Assembly (NCBI RefSeq): GCF_001428335.1
Contig: NZ_LMSG01000001.1
Span: 124,841-188,840 of the forward strand
Source: Arthrobacter sp. Soil762
GTDB taxonomy: Bacteria > Actinomycetota > Actinomycetes > Actinomycetales > Micrococcaceae
Direction: 5' to 3'
Length of the DNA: 64,000 nt
A program made the position numbers and the translations under genes. Each line of letters begins with the position of its first letter. The stretch's first letter is position 1. Positions 50,009 through 58,701 of the stretch are shown one piece after another. The notes beneath the pieces were generated by a model. That model ran no database searches. It was given only the letters and a program-made list of their open reading frames with translations, and was not told the DNA's origin.

Positions 50009-50854
50009 ATGGCACAGCAACGAGACGTGACGGGCCGTAGCTATCCGGCAGGTGTTCCCTGTTGGGTGGACACCGAGCAGCCCGATGTGGACGCCGCCAT
50101 GCACTTCTACGGCGGGATCTTCGGGTGGGAGTTCGAGGACATTGCCCCGTCCGGCAGCACCGGCAGGTACGTCATAGCCACCCTTGACGGCCAGGATGCC
50201 GGCGCCATCACGGGCCCCGGAACCGGTGCCGCGACGTGGAACACCTACGTCTCCGTCGACGAAGCAGATGCTGCCGCGCGCCACCTGCTCTCCGTCGGCG
50301 CAACACTGAAATCGGCCCCTGCCGATGCGGGCTCAGGAGGCGTGCAGGCCGTGCTGGCGGATCCGGAAGGCGCCGAGTTCCGCATCTGGCAGTCCCGCGA
50401 GCGGCTCGGTGCCCAGGCCGTCAACCTTCCCGGCGGATGGAACTTCAGTGATCTCCACACCACAGACACCGGGGCAGCAGTCGCTTTCTACGCGAAGGCC
50501 TTCGGCTGGCAGTTCGACAACCTGGACTTCGGAATCATGATCCGCCGCCCCGGATACGGTGATCACCTTGAGGCCACCGTGGACCCCAACATCAGGGTCC
50601 GCCAGTCGGGCGACCTCGTGCCCCGCGGCTTCGAGGACGCTGTTGCCTGGCTTGCCTCCGCGGCGCCGGGTGAGCGTCCGCAGTGGCTCGTGACGTTTAC
50701 TGTCGCGGACCGGGACCGTGCGTCCGAGGATGCGGAGCGCCTCGGCGCCGTCATCCTGGGGCAGGACGATACCGAGTGGACGCGCACCGTCCTGATCCGG
50801 GATCCCGGCGGAGCCGTATTCACCGCGAGCCAGTACACGCCGCCGACGGGCTGA
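50009..50854 (+). CDS. VOC (glyoxalase/bleomycin-resistance fold) protein with two modules
   Basis: A 281-residue protein with two VOC halves. Each carries a related core: AAMHFYGGIFGWEFED near residue 25 and AAVAFYAKAFGWQFDN near residue 160, with ends like DPEGAEFRIWQ and DPGGAVFTASQ. Such tandem forms bind metal at the module interface, but the enzyme activity differs widely among members. I chose the ATG at 50009; the open frame begins at 49961. It converges on serB. Confidence 0.85.
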   Translation: MAQQRDVTGRSYPAGVPCWVDTEQPDVDAAMHFYGGIFGWEFEDIAPSGSTGRYVIATLDGQDAGAITGPGTGAATWNTYVSVDEADAAARHLLSVGATLKSAPADAGSGGVQAVLADPEGAEFRIWQSRERLGAQAVNLPGGWNFSDLHTTDTGAAVAFYAKAFGWQFDNLDFGIMIRRPGYGDHLEATVDPNIRVRQSGDLVPRGFEDAVAWLASAAPGERPQWLVTFTVADRDRASEDAERLGAVILGQDDTEWTRTVLIRDPGGAVFTASQYTPPTG

Positions 50855-50899
50855 GCGGACCAGGTTGGTGGACCCGGCCGGCGGGACGGAGCCTGCGGC

Positions 50900-51793
50900 T
50901 CAAACGCCGGCGATGTGGCGCACGGCGTCGAGGTACGGCATGTTGATCGCAGAGTCCGCAACGGCCCGGACCGCAGGTTTGGCATTGAACGCCACTCCCA
51001 TCCCGGCGGCCCCGAGCATGTCCAGGTCGTTGGCGCCGTCGCCCACGGCAATGGTGTGTTCCATCGCGATTCCTTCTGCGGCCGCCCACTCGCGCAGGTA
51101 CTTTTCCTTCGCCGCACGGTCGATGACGGCACCGAGCACCTTGCCGGTAAGGGCGCCGTCCACAATCTCAAGTTCGTTCGCCAGCCAGTAGTCCAGGCCC
51201 AGATCCTCAGCGATGGGACCCAGGATCTGGTTGAACCCGCCGGACACCACGGCCACCACGTGGCCTGCAGCCTTGAACGCCGCAACCAGCTCCGCGGCAC
51301 CTTCGCTCAGCTTCACTTCCGCCCGGACGGAATCGACGACGGCGGCCGGCAGCCCTGCGAGCACGGCCACCCGCGCGTGGAGGCTCTGCGCGAAGTCCAG
51401 TTCACCGCGCATCGCCGCTTCGGTGACTGCCGCCACCTCCTCCCGCTTGCCCGCATAGGCTGCCAGAAGCTCGATGACTTCCTGCTGGATCAGCGTCGAA
51501 TCAACGTCCATGATCAACAGCTTCCGCGGAGCCGCACGAAGGCCAGCGGGAACGATGGCGGTGTCCAGGCCATCCTGCGCCGCTTCGGCCACCGCCCGGC
51601 GGAGGGCCGAAATGCCGGCGTCCGTGCCATCCGCGACGGCGACCTCGGCAGTGTGGACCTCAAACCGGCTGTCCCCGCCCCTTGATTCGGATTGGAGCGT
51701 TGCTCCACTGCCCGTCAGGGTGGAGCGCAGCTTGTCGAGCCCGGAGGCAGTCAGTTTTGGGCCATAGCTGACCGCAGTCACGTTCGAAGTCAT
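50900..51793 (-). CDS. serB: Phosphoserine phosphatase
   Basis: A 297-residue HAD enzyme completing serine synthesis. The nucleophile motif is IMDVDSTLIQQEVIE (about residue 95), motif II is VVSGGFNQIL, and the metal-binding motif is VGDGANDLDML. The N-terminal 80 residues form an ACT-like regulatory part. The ATG at 51793 gives the usual length; the frame is open further upstream to 51913. It is divergent from the ABC ATPase gene. Confidence 0.95.
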   Translation of the reverse strand: MTSNVTAVSYGPKLTASGLDKLRSTLTGSGATLQSESRGGDSRFEVHTAEVAVADGTDAGISALRRAVAEAAQDGLDTAIVPAGLRAAPRKLLIMDVDSTLIQQEVIELLAAYAGKREEVAAVTEAAMRGELDFAQSLHARVAVLAGLPAAVVDSVRAEVKLSEGAAELVAAFKAAGHVVAVVSGGFNQILGPIAEDLGLDYWLANELEIVDGALTGKVLGAVIDRAAKEKYLREWAAAEGIAMEHTIAVGDGANDLDMLGAAGMGVAFNAKPAVRAVADSAINMPYLDAVRHIAGV

Positions 51794-51945
51794 GGCTGCA
51801 ATCTTAGCCAGCGGGGAAGAGCCGCCCGAATTGATTGCGCCACGTGATGGCGAACCCGTGGGCCGGCAAGCAGACGGGCCGTGGCCGTGACTGTGACAAG
51901 CGTCGCTGTCCACGTTTCAGTTATCAGTCCGTCCCTGTTTTGTCC

Positions 51946-51951
51946 TAGTGT
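51946..51951 (+). promoter_or_regulatory. -10 element for the ABC ATPase gene (near-leaderless)
   Basis: TAGTGT ends eight bases before the ATG at 51960; no Shine-Dalgarno is present. Confidence 0.4.
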
Positions 51952-51959
51952 CTACTCCT

Positions 51960-52745
51960 ATGAGTGATGTTCTTGAATTGGCCGCCGTCAGCGTTGTCCG
52001 TGGGTCTAAGACGCTCCTGAACAAGGTGGACTGGCAGGTCAAGGAGGGCGAGCGCTGGGTCATCCTGGGACCCAACGGCGCAGGCAAGACCACTCTTCTT
52101 CAGATTGCCGCAGCCCGCCTTCACCCCACCAGCGGCATGGCCGGCATCCTCGAGGAGATCCTCGGCTCCGTGGACGTGTTTGAACTCCGTCCGCGCATCG
52201 GCCTGTCCTCTGCCGCACTGGCCAATCAGATTCCTGAGGATGAGACCGTCCTGAACGTTGTGGTCACGGCCGCCTACGGCGTTACGGGCCGCTGGCGTGA
52301 AGGCTATGAGCGGGCCGACGAACGCCGCGCTTTCAGGCTGCTCAACGACTGGGGCATGGGGCCCCTGCTCAATAGGAAGTTCGCGTCCCTGTCCGAGGGC
52401 GAGCGAAAAAGGGCCCAGATCGCCCGCGCCCTTATGACGGATCCTGAGCTCCTCCTCCTGGACGAGCCGGGCGCCGGCCTGGACCTGGGTGGACGCGAGG
52501 AACTGGTGCACCGCCTCAGCGAGCTCGCCCGCGACGAATCTGCGCCGGCCATCGTCCTGGTCACCCACCACCTTGAAGAAGTCCCGCCCGGGTTCACGCA
52601 CGCCATGCTGCTCCGGGACGCGAACGTGGTTGCGTCGGGCCCCATTACCGAGGTGCTGACGGCTGAGAACCTGAGCCAGACGTTCGGCCTTGAGCTTGAC
52701 GTAAATGCCAGCGCGGGCAGGTACACCGCCGCCGCACGCCGCTAG
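51960..52745 (+). CDS. Stand-alone ABC ATPase, ModF/YlmA-like
   Basis: A 261-residue ATPase. Walker A is GPNGAGKT (about residue 40). The signature is the variant LSEGERKRAQIA, Walker B is LLLLDEPGAGLD and the H-loop is VTHHLEE. No permease of ABC type is adjacent; the next gene is a TSUP permease, which does not use ATP. A possible in-frame GTG at 51948 would add four residues. Role unknown: an orphan import ATPase or a soluble regulator are both possible. Confidence 0.87.
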   Translation: MSDVLELAAVSVVRGSKTLLNKVDWQVKEGERWVILGPNGAGKTTLLQIAAARLHPTSGMAGILEEILGSVDVFELRPRIGLSSAALANQIPEDETVLNVVVTAAYGVTGRWREGYERADERRAFRLLNDWGMGPLLNRKFASLSEGERKRAQIARALMTDPELLLLDEPGAGLDLGGREELVHRLSELARDESAPAIVLVTHHLEEVPPGFTHAMLLRDANVVASGPITEVLTAENLSQTFGLELDVNASAGRYTAAARR

Positions 52746-52760
52746 CGCGGTCCTGCCCCC

Positions 52761-53546
52761 GTGGAGCTCCTCAGCAGCATCCTTGTGTTTTTCGCCGGCC
52801 TGTGGGCCGGCACCATCAACGCCGTTGTAGGGTCCGGCACCCTGGTCACCTTTCCGGTCCTGATCGCCCTCGGCATTGCGCCGGTCACGGCCTCCATCAG
52901 CAATGCCACGGGGCTCGTGGCAGGCAATGCTGCCGGCGCCTGGGGATACCGGAAGGAACTCAAAGGCCGGGGCCGGCAACTGCTCAGGCTGCTTCCGGCC
53001 TCCCTGCTGGGGGGCATCAGCGGCGCGTGGCTGCTGCTGCACCTTCCCGAAGTGGTGTTCCACTACGCGGCTCCGGCCCTGATTGTCCTCGCACTGCTGA
53101 TGGTGGTCTTTCAGCCCCGGCTCCAGCAGTGGGTGCGGGCCAGGGAGGAAAACCCCGAGCACGCCCTCAAAGACAAAAGCCACGGCCTGCTTCTGGTTGT
53201 GCTGGTGTACCTGGCCGGCGTCTACGGCGGCTACTTTGTGGCGGCCCAGGGAATCCTGTTGGTGGGCATCCTGGGCGTCTTCATGACGGGAACCATCCAG
53301 AACGCCAATGCCATGAAGAACATCCTGGTCCTCGGCGTGAATGTCGTGGCGGCGGCCTCCTACCTGTTGTTCGCCTTCGGCCGCATCAACTGGGCCGTAG
53401 TGGCCATTATCGCGGTCAGTTCCCTCATCGGCGGCGTCATCGGTTCCAAGGTGGGGCGCCGGCTTTCGCCGCCGGTCCTTCGCGGTGTGATCTTTGCCCT
53501 CGGCCTGGTGGCGCTGGGCTTTATGATCGCCAACCTGCTGAAATAA
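52761..53546 (+). CDS. TSUP family (TauE/SafE) membrane permease
   Basis: A 261-residue protein with about eight hydrophobic segments. The N-terminal half has GLWAGTINAVVGSGTLVTFP, the family's first repeat motif; the second half has VYGGYFVAAQGILLVGILG. Members move sulfite, sulfonates or other organic anions. It follows the ATPase gene by 15 bases and the methyltransferase follows seven bases later. Substrate not evident. GTG at 52761. Confidence 0.88.
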   Translation: MELLSSILVFFAGLWAGTINAVVGSGTLVTFPVLIALGIAPVTASISNATGLVAGNAAGAWGYRKELKGRGRQLLRLLPASLLGGISGAWLLLHLPEVVFHYAAPALIVLALLMVVFQPRLQQWVRAREENPEHALKDKSHGLLLVVLVYLAGVYGGYFVAAQGILLVGILGVFMTGTIQNANAMKNILVLGVNVVAAASYLLFAFGRINWAVVAIIAVSSLIGGVIGSKVGRRLSPPVLRGVIFALGLVALGFMIANLLK

Positions 53547-53553
53547 TCAGCCG

Positions 53554-54378
53554 GTGACAATCCACTATCTTGAATCCGCCGGGGACCCCCGCGTCTCCGA
53601 CTACACGCAGCTGACGGACGTGCACCTCCGGAAACTCCGCGAACCGGCCGAAGGAATGTACATCGCCGAATCCTCGCGGGTCCTCCGCCGGGCGTTGGCG
53701 GCTGGCCACCGGCCACGGTCATTCTTCCTGGCCGAGAAATGGCTGGCTGACCTGCAGGATGTCCTCAGTGCCTACCCGGACGTTCCCGCCTTCATTGGCA
53801 GCGCCGCCCTGCTCGAAGAGATCACCGGCTTCCACCTCCACCGCGGCGCCATGGCGGCCATGCAACGGCCGGAACCGGCGCCCCTCCACGAGCTGCTGGC
53901 TGGCGCGCGCCGGGTCGCTGTCCTGGAGGACATCGTGGACCACACCAACGTGGGTGCCATCTTTCGGTCGGCTGCGGCCCTGGACGTCGATGCCGTCCTG
54001 ATTTCGCCGCGCTGCGGCGATCCACTCTACCGCCGCAGTGTCCGGGTCAGCATGGGAACGGTCTTCCAGGTGCCCTGGGCGCGGCTGGAGTCCTGGCCGC
54101 AGGACCTGTCGCTGCTCAAGGAAGCCGGCTTCACTGTGGCCGCGTTGGAACTCACCGGGGACGCCGTGGACGTGGATGCGCTTGCCGCACGCAATCCGGA
54201 CCGGCTGGCCCTGGTGCTCGGTACCGAAGGTGCCGGCATGAGCGCCGAGACGCTCGCCGCCGTCGACCTCGCCGTGAAGATCCCCATGCGCGCCGGCGTG
54301 GACTCCCTCAACGTGGCGGCCGCCTCCGCCGTGGCGTTCTGGGAACTCCGGCCCCGCGGTTCGCAGGGTCCGCGTTGA
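53554..54378 (+). CDS. TrmH/SpoU-family RNA 2'-O-methyltransferase
   Basis: A 274-residue methyltransferase with a knotted SPOUT fold. An N-terminal substrate-binding region (about 1-110) precedes the catalytic domain. Motif 1 has VDHTNVGAIFRSAAAL, motif 2 VLGTEGAGMS, and motif 3 IPMRAGVDSLNVAAASAVAFW (in part). Targets are a ribose in 23S rRNA or tRNA. GTG at 53554 follows the TSUP stop by seven bases, so it may be in the same transcript. Confidence 0.9.
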   Translation: MTIHYLESAGDPRVSDYTQLTDVHLRKLREPAEGMYIAESSRVLRRALAAGHRPRSFFLAEKWLADLQDVLSAYPDVPAFIGSAALLEEITGFHLHRGAMAAMQRPEPAPLHELLAGARRVAVLEDIVDHTNVGAIFRSAAALDVDAVLISPRCGDPLYRRSVRVSMGTVFQVPWARLESWPQDLSLLKEAGFTVAALELTGDAVDVDALAARNPDRLALVLGTEGAGMSAETLAAVDLAVKIPMRAGVDSLNVAAASAVAFWELRPRGSQGPR

Positions 54379-54383
54379 TCAGC

Positions 54384-54389
54384 TATTAT
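54384..54389 (+). promoter_or_regulatory. Candidate -10 element for rpmE2
   Basis: TATTAT, 6 bases after the methyltransferase stop, is a near-consensus -10. It gives a leader of about 105 bases. Confidence 0.45.
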
Positions 54390-54396
54390 TAACAGC

Positions 54397-54446
54397 TGGC
54401 TGTCCTGCGCTTTCTGCCTTGCGGCAGTGAAGCAGACACCAGCCAT
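54397..54446 (+). ncRNA. Structured leader of rpmE2 (candidate L31 ribosomal leader)
   Basis: GGCT (54397-54400) can pair with AGCC further on (the pair before ATCCC). Inside, CTT and CTGCC pair with GGCAG and GAAG around TTGC, leaving one internal loop. The layout of a two-helix stem about 60-100 bases before an L31 gene suits a ribosomal-protein autoregulatory leader. I recall that actinobacterial L31 leaders have been described; I could not check the match. Confidence 0.4.
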
Positions 54447-54500
54447 CCCATTCATACCTGGCAGCTGGCAAAATCCAGTTGTGCGAACAAAGGCCCCATT

Positions 54501-54758
54501 ATGAAGTCTGATATCCACCCGAAGTACGAAGCTGTTGTTTTCAACGACCTGGCTTCCGGCGTCAAGTTCCTGACCAAGTCCACCGTGTCTTCCAAGAAGA
54601 CCATCGAGTGGGAAGACGGAAACACCTACCCGGTCATTGACGTCGAAATCTCCTCCGAGTCCCACCCGTTCTACACGGGCAAGCAGCGCATCATGGACTC
54701 TGCAGGCCGCGTCGAGCGCTTCAACGCTCGCTTCAAGGGCTTCGGCGGCGCGAAGTAA
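54501..54758 (+). CDS. rpmE2: 50S ribosomal protein L31, type B (zinc-free)
   Basis: An 85-residue ribosomal protein. It lacks the CxxC zinc motifs of primary L31, and has the type B pattern [18 protein letters not shown] and [21 protein letters not shown] (shown in part). Type B L31 replaces the zinc-binding paralogue when zinc is scarce and is often Zur-regulated. I looked for a Zur box in the upstream 120 bases and did not find one. ATG at 54501 follows AAAGG. Confidence 0.95.
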   Translation: MKSDIHPKYEAVVFNDLASGVKFLTKSTVSSKKTIEWEDGNTYPVIDVEISSESHPFYTGKQRIMDSAGRVERFNARFKGFGGAK

Positions 54759-54781
54759 TTCACCCCCCCAAGGTTCTTTGG

Positions 54782-54813
54782 AAAGCCCGCACCGGCAACG
54801 GTGCGGGCTTTTT
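54782..54813 (+). terminator. Rho-independent terminator after rpmE2
   Basis: AAAGCCCGCACCG pairs perfectly with CGGTGCGGGCTTT around GCAA, ending in a short T-run. It lies 24 bases after the rpmE2 stop. Confidence 0.92.
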
Positions 54814-54859
54814 GCGTCTGGGGTCTTGTCGTTTCGGGGAGCCCCTATCGTGGGGCAGG

Positions 54860-55960
54860 ATGGATGTCATGACTGCCTCGCCGTTTGCCGCTGAAGACCG
54901 CCCCCGCAGCCACCACGGTGAGTACAAAGTCCCCGGCGGCAAACTTGTGGTGGTGGATTTCGACGTTGTGGACGGTGTCCTCGCCGACGTCTCCCTCAGC
55001 GGCGACTTCTTCCTCGAACCCGACGAGGCGCTTCCTGCCATCAACCGGGCGCTGACCGGACTTCCGGAAAGCACGACGGCGGCGGAGCTGTCCGCGGCCG
55101 TCACGGCTTCGCTGCCTCCCGGCGCAGTCCTGTTCGGCTTTTCTGCCGACGCCGTGGCTGTCACCATACGCCGTGCCCTGGCCAGGGCCACGTCCTGGAC
55201 TGACCACCACTGGAACATCATCGCTCCCACCGTGCTGCCCACGCATATCAACGTTGCCCTGGACGAGGTGCTGACCGAAGAGGTGGGCGCCGGCCGCCGC
55301 AACCCCACCCTGCGGTTCTGGGACTGGGAAGAACCGTCCGTGGTGATCGGCAGCTTCCAGTCCGTCCGGAACGAGCTGGATCCCGACGGCGTCGCCCGGC
55401 ACGGCATCACCGTGGTCCGCCGGATCAGCGGCGGCGGAGCCATGTTCATGGAGCCCGGCAACTGCATCACGTACTCCCTATACCTGCAGCAGACGCTCGT
55501 GGACGGGATCAGCTTCGCGGACTCCTACACATTCCTCGACGCCTGGGTGATGGCCGCACTCGAGAAAATCGGGGTGACCGCGTTTTACGTGCCCCTGAAC
55601 GACATCGCGACGGACCAGGGCAAGATCGGCGGCGCTGCCCAGAAACGCCTGGCCAACGGCGGCATGCTGCACCACGTCACCATGAGCTACGACATCGACG
55701 CCGACAAGATGGTGGAGGTGCTGCGCATCGGTATGGAGAAGCTCTCGGACAAGGGGACGCGCAGCGCCAAGAAGCGGGTTGATCCGCTGCGCCGGCAGAC
55801 CGGGCTGGCCCGCACGGAGATCATCGCGGCCATGATGGAAGTCTTCACCGAACGGTACGCCGCCACCCTCTCCGAACTCACTGCCGCCGAGCTCACTGCC
55901 GCCCGGGACCGGGTGACCACCAAGTTCGGCGCCGAGGATTGGCTGCACCGGGTCCCGTAA
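54860..55960 (+). CDS. Lipoate-protein ligase-like protein with permuted domain order
   Basis: A 366-residue protein. The C-terminal 250 residues are the lipoate/biotin ligase fold: RRISGGGAMFMEPGN matches the RRxSGGGAVxxD motif, and DQGKIGGAAQ holds the catalytic Lys. The N-terminal 100 residues (GEYKVPGGKLVVVDFDVVDG onward) resemble the accessory domain that sits at the C-terminus of E. coli LplA or is a separate LplB in archaea. So the order is reversed and fused. ATG at 54860 or 54869. A palindromic repeat starts five bases after the stop. Confidence 0.85.
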   Translation: MDVMTASPFAAEDRPRSHHGEYKVPGGKLVVVDFDVVDGVLADVSLSGDFFLEPDEALPAINRALTGLPESTTAAELSAAVTASLPPGAVLFGFSADAVAVTIRRALARATSWTDHHWNIIAPTVLPTHINVALDEVLTEEVGAGRRNPTLRFWDWEEPSVVIGSFQSVRNELDPDGVARHGITVVRRISGGGAMFMEPGNCITYSLYLQQTLVDGISFADSYTFLDAWVMAALEKIGVTAFYVPLNDIATDQGKIGGAAQKRLANGGMLHHVTMSYDIDADKMVEVLRIGMEKLSDKGTRSAKKRVDPLRRQTGLARTEIIAAMMEVFTERYAATLSELTAAELTAARDRVTTKFGAEDWLHRVP

Positions 55961-55964
55961 GAAC

Positions 55965-56030
55965 CTCATCGATTGCTCCGTAGGGGCCCTTATGAGCGCT
56001 CTAAAGGGCGGTTACGGAGCAATCGATGAG
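55965..56030. repeat. 66-base near-perfect palindromic repeat, bidirectional terminator candidate
   Basis: CTCATCGATTGCTCCGTA and its exact complement form the outer 18 bases of each arm. GCCCTT pairs with AAGGGC further in, and GAGCGCTC is the centre (55994-56001). The right arm supplies the last codons and TAA stop of pepN (56012-56014), read on the minus strand. A related half-site occurs at 37943-37959. Confidence 0.88.
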
Positions 56031-58648
56031 GAGTTTGTGGCCTGTGCGGTGAGCGCCCTCAGAAGGTGGCTCCGCTGCTCCACAATGATCCGGCGCAGCG
56101 CCCGCGGCGCGTCAGAGTTGGCCGTCAGCCAGGCATCCGTGCGGAGCACCACGGCGTGCTCCGCAGGCAAGGTCCCCGCCGGCAGATCCTGCGCCAGGGG
56201 ATAGAGCCCCCGGACGATCCGGCTGGCGATTTCAATGCTCCTGTTGTCCCAGACACCGCGGAGGCACTCGAAGTACGGCTCCACAAAGGGTTCCAGCAGG
56301 GCAGCAGAGGCGGTGGTAAATCCAACGATGGTGGCGCTGAGCAGCTGGTTCGACAGCTCCGTCCCCTCCACGGCAGAGTGCCATGCGGTGGCCTTCACAC
56401 CAGGCTCCGGACGGGCGGCGAGGGCTGTGGCGTGGCCCGCCCGGCCCGAGGCGGTGGTGTCGCGTTCGAGTTCTGCGTCCAGCTCTTCGGGGGTGGCCTT
56501 CCCGTTGGCCGCCAGGGTGTGCCAGAAACTCCAGCGCAGCTCGGCGTCCACGACCAGGCCGTCCACCACCGCCGTGCCGTCCAGAAGGCCCCTGAGCCGG
56601 GGGAGGAGGGCAGCGTCGTGACGGCTGACGGCTGCGAGCGTCCGCGCCCAGGCCAGCTGGTGGTCCGAGCCCGGCGCTGCCTTAGCCAACTGGGCGTCGG
56701 CCGCCGCCAGGAAGGAGCCGCGCACCGCGTCGCGTTGGGCCAAGGGGGTGTAGCGTTCGACGGCGGTGGCGGCGTTCTCGAGGATGTTCAGCAGCACGCC
56801 GACTCCCGTTTCGGACGGGCCGAACGACGTCACGGCCTCCACGTAGCGGGAGGCCGGGCTTTCCCCGTCGCGGGCGGAGTTCCACAGCGCGGTCCAGCAG
56901 AGGGCGCGGGCCATCGGATCGGTGATGCGGTCCAGGGATGCCAAAACTGCTTCCTCGGACACCGGGTCCAGGCGGACTTTTGCGTAGGTCAGGTCATCAT
57001 CGTTGACGAGCAGGAGGGCGGGCCTCGGCTGCCCGGCCAGTTCCGGGACCTCCGTCCGCGCTCCGGCAACGTCCGTTTCGACACTGCCGGTGCGGACCAG
57101 GGCGCCGTCGGCGTCGAAGTTGTACGAGCCCACCCGCAGCCGGTGCGGCCGCAGTTCCTCCCGTCCGGTAACGGGGTCCACTGCAGCCTGGACGATCGTT
57201 ACGGCGCCGAGGGCGCCGTCGTGCGTGCCCGTCTCCAGCGACAGTGTGGAAATGCCGGAGGTCTGAAGCCACGCGGCAGCCCAGCCGGCAAGGTCCCGGC
57301 CGGAAGCAGCGCTGAGGGCCTTCAGCAGGTCCGCCAGGGTGGTGTTTCCGTAGGCGTGTTCGCGGAAGTACTGCCGTGAGCCGCTGATGAACGCCTCGAA
57401 TCCGACGTAGGCCACCAGCTGCTTCAGCACCGAGGCGCCCTTGGCGTAGGTGATGCCGTCAAAATTCTGCTTGGCGGCCTCAAGGTCAGGGATGTCGGCA
57501 ACGATCGGGTGGGTGGTGGGCAGCTGGTCCTGGACGTAGGCCCACGCCTTGCGCTTGTTGGCGAAGTTCACCCAGGCTGTCTCCCAGTCCGTGGCACGGT
57601 CCACACCGAGGGTACCCATGTAGTCCGCAAAGGACTCCTTCAGCCACAGGTCGTCCCACCACTGCATCGTGACGAGGTCGCCGAACCACATGTGCGCCAT
57701 TTCGTGCATCAGCGTGTTGGCCCGTGCCTGGTACTGCGCGTCGGTGGCGCGGGACGTGAACACATAGCTTTCAGTGAACGTGACCAGCCCCGGGTTTTCC
57801 ATCGCGCCCAGGTTGTATTCGGGCACAAAGGCCTGATCGTATTTCCCCCACGGGTAGGGAAAATCGAAAAGCCGGTTGAAGAAGTCCAGCCCGTTTTTGG
57901 TCAGGTGGAAGAGCTCCGCGGCATCGAACGATTCCGCCATGGAAGCCCGGCAGTACAGCGCCAGCGGAACCTCCAGCTGCGTGCCGTCGTCGAGCGTGGC
58001 GCTCCAATGGTCCTGGGCTTTGAAGTACGGCCCGGCGAGCACTGTAGTGATGTATGTGGACATGGGCCGGGTGGTGGCGAAGTCCCAGCGGCTGGTGGCC
58101 GGATCGCTGGTCAGTTGTGTCCGGGCCGCTTCCACGCCGTTGGAGGCCACCTCCCAGCCGGACGGTGCCATCACGTGGAATGTGTACTGGGCCTTGAGGT
58201 CAGGCTGTTCAAAGTTCGCGAACACTCGCCGGGCGTCGGCGGGCTCATACTGCGTGTAGAGGTAGCACTGACCGTCGGCCGGATCCACAAAGCGGTGCAT
58301 GCCCTCGCCGGACCGGCTGTACAGGGCGGTACCGGTGACGGTGACCTGGTTCTCTGCCTGCAGGTTGTCCAGGAGGATCCGGGAACCGTCCACAACGTCG
58401 GCCACGGGCAGCGCTTTGCCGTTGAGGAACACGCTGTGGACCTCACCGGCGATGAAATCCAGAAATGTGGACGCCACCTGCCCCTGGCCCGGCACGGCGG
58501 CGGAGAAGTTGATAACGCTGCGGCTGGTGTAGCCCGCCACGTCCGGGTCCGCTGCGTGCCGCACATCCAGGGAGACGTCGTAACTGTGGGTGCTGATCAG
58601 GGCTGACCGTTGAGCGGCTTCATTGCGCTCCAGATTCTCATGTGACAC
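56012..58648 (-). CDS. pepN: Aminopeptidase N (M1 family)
   Basis: An 878-residue zinc aminopeptidase. The exopeptidase motif is GAMENPGLVTF (about residue 280) and the zinc site is HEMAHMWFGD with the downstream Glu in WLKESFADYMG. The N-terminal beta domain and long C-terminal ERAP1-like helical domain are present, and the length is normal. It degrades peptides in the cytosol. The last residues (SSIAP) and the stop are encoded by the palindromic repeat, so the natural C-terminus may have been altered by the repeat. ATG at 58648. Confidence 0.95.
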   Translation of the reverse strand: MSHENLERNEAAQRSALISTHSYDVSLDVRHAADPDVAGYTSRSVINFSAAVPGQGQVASTFLDFIAGEVHSVFLNGKALPVADVVDGSRILLDNLQAENQVTVTGTALYSRSGEGMHRFVDPADGQCYLYTQYEPADARRVFANFEQPDLKAQYTFHVMAPSGWEVASNGVEAARTQLTSDPATSRWDFATTRPMSTYITTVLAGPYFKAQDHWSATLDDGTQLEVPLALYCRASMAESFDAAELFHLTKNGLDFFNRLFDFPYPWGKYDQAFVPEYNLGAMENPGLVTFTESYVFTSRATDAQYQARANTLMHEMAHMWFGDLVTMQWWDDLWLKESFADYMGTLGVDRATDWETAWVNFANKRKAWAYVQDQLPTTHPIVADIPDLEAAKQNFDGITYAKGASVLKQLVAYVGFEAFISGSRQYFREHAYGNTTLADLLKALSAASGRDLAGWAAAWLQTSGISTLSLETGTHDGALGAVTIVQAAVDPVTGREELRPHRLRVGSYNFDADGALVRTGSVETDVAGARTEVPELAGQPRPALLLVNDDDLTYAKVRLDPVSEEAVLASLDRITDPMARALCWTALWNSARDGESPASRYVEAVTSFGPSETGVGVLLNILENAATAVERYTPLAQRDAVRGSFLAAADAQLAKAAPGSDHQLAWARTLAAVSRHDAALLPRLRGLLDGTAVVDGLVVDAELRWSFWHTLAANGKATPEELDAELERDTTASGRAGHATALAARPEPGVKATAWHSAVEGTELSNQLLSATIVGFTTASAALLEPFVEPYFECLRGVWDNRSIEIASRIVRGLYPLAQDLPAGTLPAEHAVVLRTDAWLTANSDAPRALRRIIVEQRSHLLRALTAQATNSSSIAP

Positions 58649-58701
58649 TCAGCTATCTAATCACGGGACGCGGGCGTGCCGGTCACCATCCGGTTGCCCG
58701 C

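Noticed and set aside
54379..54500. Zur box before rpmE2
   Set aside because: No stretch resembles the TGAAAATGATTTTCA-type or similar dyad, though it would be expected for a zinc-free L31.
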